Positions 51,661 through 54,338 of a stretch of DNA of 54,338 bases are shown here, one piece after another; position 1 is the first letter of the stretch; the number at the start of each line of letters is the position of its first letter. Under the pieces are notes generated by a model, which saw only the letters and a list, made by a program, of their open reading frames with translations, was not told the DNA's origin and searched no databases. Made by a program: the position numbers and the translations under genes. The stretch spans positions 1 to 54,338 of the forward strand of contig DAIDIC010000156.1 of NCBI GenBank assembly GCA_027459525.1, read 5' to 3'. This stretch comes from JAJYBV01 sp021812265 (GTDB lineage Bacteria; Chloroflexota; Ktedonobacteria; Ktedonobacterales; JACDGC01).

Positions 51661-53172
51661 TCAAGATGTCTGACAGGTTCCCGCAGGCATGGCGCACGTA
51701 ATAACCGTGTTTTGAAATTGTTGGGTTTCGGCTCCGTTTGTCGCAGAGTTAACTAATCCTTCCGGCAGCCCAAATTTGGATATTCCGCCATTTTTAGTAA
51801 AATACGCTAAAAACGGCCCCGAAACTAAATAGCCAGATCCTGGGTAATATTGTTCGCCATTTACTTCTACCACATAATCCAAAGTATCCCACGTAAAGTA
51901 GCCATACGCGGAATCATAAATAACCGGATGTTGTTTTTCGGTAATTTGCGGGCTTACCCATGTAAAGTCGCTAAATCCCCAATTCAACAGGCTGCGTATA
52001 TCTGTTACCCAGTTGTGCTGGCCGCGCATGTATACTGCTATGAGCTGATGCCCATCTCGCGCCGCGGAAAGAATATCAACAAACTGTGCGCCGCCGGTCC
52101 ATCCGGGTTTTCCGCCATCAGCGCCGGGATACCACCATTCTGCCTCATTGGCGTTTTCTAAATAATGCGCGGCGTGAGTTTTGGTGGCAGGTATGGTGTA
52201 GGTAAGTGTGCTGGTTATTTGTCGTATTAAGGGAATACTAAGCGCTGCGCGCGCCAAAACCGCCAAATCGCGGGCGCAGCTATAGTGTCCCGATTGATCT
52301 AATCCATGAGGATTCATATAGTGTGTGTGGTCAAGCCCCATTGCCGCGGCGGTTGCGTTCATCCATCCGACAAATTTTGATTCACTGCCGGCCACACCGA
52401 TGGCAATCGCCTCAGCGGCGTCATTTGCCGATGGCATCAGCATGCCATAAAGCAGATCATGCAAGGTATATACTTCGCCGGGTTTTATTCCCATACCGGT
52501 TCCGTCTTCATTTACGGAGGCGGCGGTAATGGTAATTTGCGCCGACGGATCTGCGTGGTTTAACGCAACAATAGCTGTCATAAGTTTTGTTGTGCTGGCC
52601 ATCGGCATTTCTTCGTAGGGATTTTTTACAAATAATGTTGCGCCGTTTGTTTCATCCATCAAAAAAGCTGATTCGGCGTAGAGCAGCGGCGGCGGATGTG
52701 ATAAATCCAGCGGCGCCGGTGTATATATGCTTTGGCTGCCCGCCGATTTTGTGGTGATTCCTGTGCCGCCGGCTCCGGATATAGAAAAAATCGGTGTGCG
52801 AAAAATTTGTTGCGCGCCGATTGTGGCTGCCACAATGATGGTGATGATGGCGATGAATATACTCATTCGCAGCCCCGGACTAAAATTGCGGCGTACTGTT
52901 TTAGCCGGATGTATAACTGTTTGCGCCGATTTGGTTTCGGTGGCGTCAATATTAGTAACCAGCCGAATCAGCGGCGCTGATTGTTCCGGGGGTTTTTTAC
53001 TGGAATCTTCTATCTCAATTTGTCGCGGAATGCGCGGAAACAGCGGCTCGGAAAGGGAGCCGCCGGGAATAGATGAATTTTTAAGCGAACGCAAAGCCGT
53101 ATAGGGATTTTGCGAAGTGTCTTCCGATTGCGAATGTTGGCCCTGCCCATTGTTATCTGACGTATACGACAT
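51661..53172 (-). CDS. Membrane-anchored D-alanyl-D-alanine carboxypeptidase (S11)
   Basis: 503 residues. A Ser/Pro-rich cytosolic tail of about 100 residues, one membrane helix (MSIFIAIITIIVAATIGAQQIF), then a penicillin-binding peptidase domain with MASTTKLMTAI (SxxK) and MPSANDAAEAIA (SxN). The third motif is GGKPGWTGGAQ, a KPG in place of KTG. The C-terminal 80 residues contain FTKNGGISKFGLPEG and QQFQN, a degenerate copy of a repeat that I associate with Chloroflexota surface proteins. It trims peptidoglycan stem peptides. No clear ribosome site precedes the ATG at 53172. Confidence 0.87.
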   Translation of the reverse strand: MSYTSDNNGQGQHSQSEDTSQNPYTALRSLKNSSIPGGSLSEPLFPRIPRQIEIEDSSKKPPEQSAPLIRLVTNIDATETKSAQTVIHPAKTVRRNFSPGLRMSIFIAIITIIVAATIGAQQIFRTPIFSISGAGGTGITTKSAGSQSIYTPAPLDLSHPPPLLYAESAFLMDETNGATLFVKNPYEEMPMASTTKLMTAIVALNHADPSAQITITAASVNEDGTGMGIKPGEVYTLHDLLYGMLMPSANDAAEAIAIGVAGSESKFVGWMNATAAAMGLDHTHYMNPHGLDQSGHYSCARDLAVLARAALSIPLIRQITSTLTYTIPATKTHAAHYLENANEAEWWYPGADGGKPGWTGGAQFVDILSAARDGHQLIAVYMRGQHNWVTDIRSLLNWGFSDFTWVSPQITEKQHPVIYDSAYGYFTWDTLDYVVEVNGEQYYPGSGYLVSGPFLAYFTKNGGISKFGLPEGLVNSATNGAETQQFQNTVITCAMPAGTCQTS

Positions 53173-53344
53173 ATTTCACAATTCCTGTTATGTGCGCCGC
53201 CTTTAGGCTTAGCGTTATCCATGCTTTCGCATGAGCAGATATATAAGCAAAAGATTCGCCATTACTGCTGCGATATCATTACTTTTCATAAGATATCGCA
53301 TTTTGGGCAAAATGTCTATAGTCCAATTGTGTGATGCTGGGCGG

Positions 53345-54338
53345 CTATTTCATTGCTTCATCACGCAATTTTTCGGTTTGTTTGGCTTCTCGTTCTCGTC
53401 CCATACTGCGTAAAAGCGCTATTTTATTATTCCAAGCTAATTCATATTTGGGGTTAATGATGACTGCTTGTGTATAAGCTTTTAAAGCGTCGTCATATTT
53501 AGTAATTTGTGCGTTATTATATCCTATATTCGTCCATGTCGCGCAGTCGGTTGGATCTAAAGTAATGATGTTTTGGTATATTTGGTTAGATTCATCATAA
53601 CGGCGCAGATTGGCAAGCGCCATACCTTTTTGGAACAATGCAGCGGTATCTTTTGGATCGATTGCTAAACATTTATCAAACATGGGTAACGCAACAGAAT
53701 ATTGCTGTTGATCACAAAGCATCATGCCTTTTCTCCGCCATGCTACAACATCGGCAGGTTCTAACGCAAGGGCGCGGTCATAACAATAATCAGCCTCACT
53801 ATAGCGCTTCAAAACATATAATAAATCTGCTTTGGTTCCCCAAATTCTAAAATCATTTGGATCAATTTCAATAGCTTGATCGTAAACGCGCAGCGCTTCA
53901 TCATAACGTTTTAATTGCCACAGCATATTTCCTTTGCCAAAATAAGACAAAGCGGCTTTAGGGTCATAAGAAATGACTTTATTATACGCCTGCATGCCTT
54001 CTTCATATTGTTCCTGCGCCTCTAAAACACGGCCTTTTCCATGCCATGCCTCGGTATATTGTGGATTTATTGATAAAGCGTGATCGTAAGCAGCCATAGC
54101 TTCAGAGTATTTTTGCATTTGGTGATATGTAGCGCCGATGTTAAACCAGACAAAATCAAGATTTGGGTCTACAGCCAAAGCGGCGTTATACGCAATGAGC
54201 GCCTCATCATAGCGCTGCATATCAGAGAGTACATTTCCCTTCATATTTAGCGCGCCGGCGTTATGCGGATTTATGATCAACGCTCTGTCGAGGGTCGAGA
54301 TGGCTTCGGTATGCTGTTTCATTTTCATCAATAAACTG
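53345..54338 (-). CDS. Tetratricopeptide-repeat protein (N-terminus outside window)
   Basis: The visible ~330 residues consist of about nine 34-residue TPR units with the pattern W/Y..G..L....Y.EAL..YD.AL.IDP (for example QRYDEALIAYNAALAVDPN, KRYDEALRVYDQAIEIDPND). A scaffold for protein-protein contacts; partner unknown. The frame stays open to the end of the window (a TTG at 54331 and two more codons), so the N-terminus, perhaps with another domain or signal, is missing. Ends with a basic/acidic helix REREAKQTEKLRDEAMK. Confidence 0.85.
   Translation of the reverse strand, partial: SLLMKMKQHTEAISTLDRALIINPHNAGALNMKGNVLSDMQRYDEALIAYNAALAVDPNLDFVWFNIGATYHQMQKYSEAMAAYDHALSINPQYTEAWHGKGRVLEAQEQYEEGMQAYNKVISYDPKAALSYFGKGNMLWQLKRYDEALRVYDQAIEIDPNDFRIWGTKADLLYVLKRYSEADYCYDRALALEPADVVAWRRKGMMLCDQQQYSVALPMFDKCLAIDPKDTAALFQKGMALANLRRYDESNQIYQNIITLDPTDCATWTNIGYNNAQITKYDDALKAYTQAVIINPKYELAWNNKIALLRSMGREREAKQTEKLRDEAMK

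Noticed and set aside
1..54338. CRISPR arrays, prophage, rRNA operon, defence system
   Set aside because: No regularly spaced direct repeats, phage structural genes, rRNA cores or restriction/defence domains were recognised in the window.

Overview
The window is 54.3 kb of a moderate-GC bacterial chromosome. The best guess is a member of the Chloroflexota, at moderate confidence. The supporting signs are a PATAN/DUF4388 protein with a stand-alone receiver, a Ppx-CHAD fusion, several anchored or lipoprotein beta-propellers, a golvesin-like tail on a peptidase, an NGG..FGLPEG repeat on a D,D-carboxypeptidase, and an MGDG-synthase-like glycosyltransferase. No LPS or outer-membrane assembly gene is visible. 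Housekeeping genes are intact. No rRNA, CRISPR array, prophage or intact insertion sequence is seen.

Layout. 1-190: the 3' part of a GNRA-loop-rich structured transcript with a terminator. 338-6931 (minus): folC, a molybdopterin oxidoreductase, grpE-dnaJ, and rtcB coupled to a PflX-like radical SAM gene. 7063-8595: a small accessory islet with a decayed IS1-type transposase and small membrane ORFs. 8596-12443: a lipoprotein beta-propeller, an M23 peptidase and an anchored beta-propeller. 12675-15776: uvrA. 15850-19260 (minus): hydrolase, prmA, rsmE, dcd. 19796-20860: a membrane protein of unknown function. 21153-29131 (minus): DUF4126, two PQ-tailed membrane proteins, an anchored NTF2-like protein, a receiver, a PATAN protein, an HD protein, CHAD, and Ppx-CHAD. 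29445-34249: galT and a three-gene L-arabinose operon. 34537-40262: rpmE, a glycolipid glycosyltransferase, a dual-specificity phosphatase, clpS, a FemX-like gene and two methyltransferases. 40539-44528: a class V aminotransferase with serA, then lipA. 44529-45130: a strong promoter, hairpins and a small secreted-peptide ORF. 45131-49265: a lipoprotein, pyrG, an MBL hydrolase and two tRNA-Ser genes. 49599-54338 (minus): a parA operon, an anchored D,D-carboxypeptidase and a TPR protein that runs off the window.

Genes that appear to work together: araB-araD with a FucI-type isomerase (arabinose to D-xylulose 5-phosphate); aminotransferase with serA (serine/glycine); prmA with rsmE (ribosome methylation); Ppx-CHAD, CHAD and the HD protein (polyphosphate); PATAN protein with the receiver (signalling); parA with two unknown genes (positioning or partition).

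The most unusual signals are a dispersed ~130-bp palindromic repeat in three copies, plus a fourth element with related ends next to one of them; the promoter/hairpin/secreted-peptide locus at 44.6-45.1 kb; the structured RNA at the left edge; and the split polyphosphate module. Many starts were moved from the longest ORF to the codon with a proper Shine-Dalgarno sequence; each case is stated.
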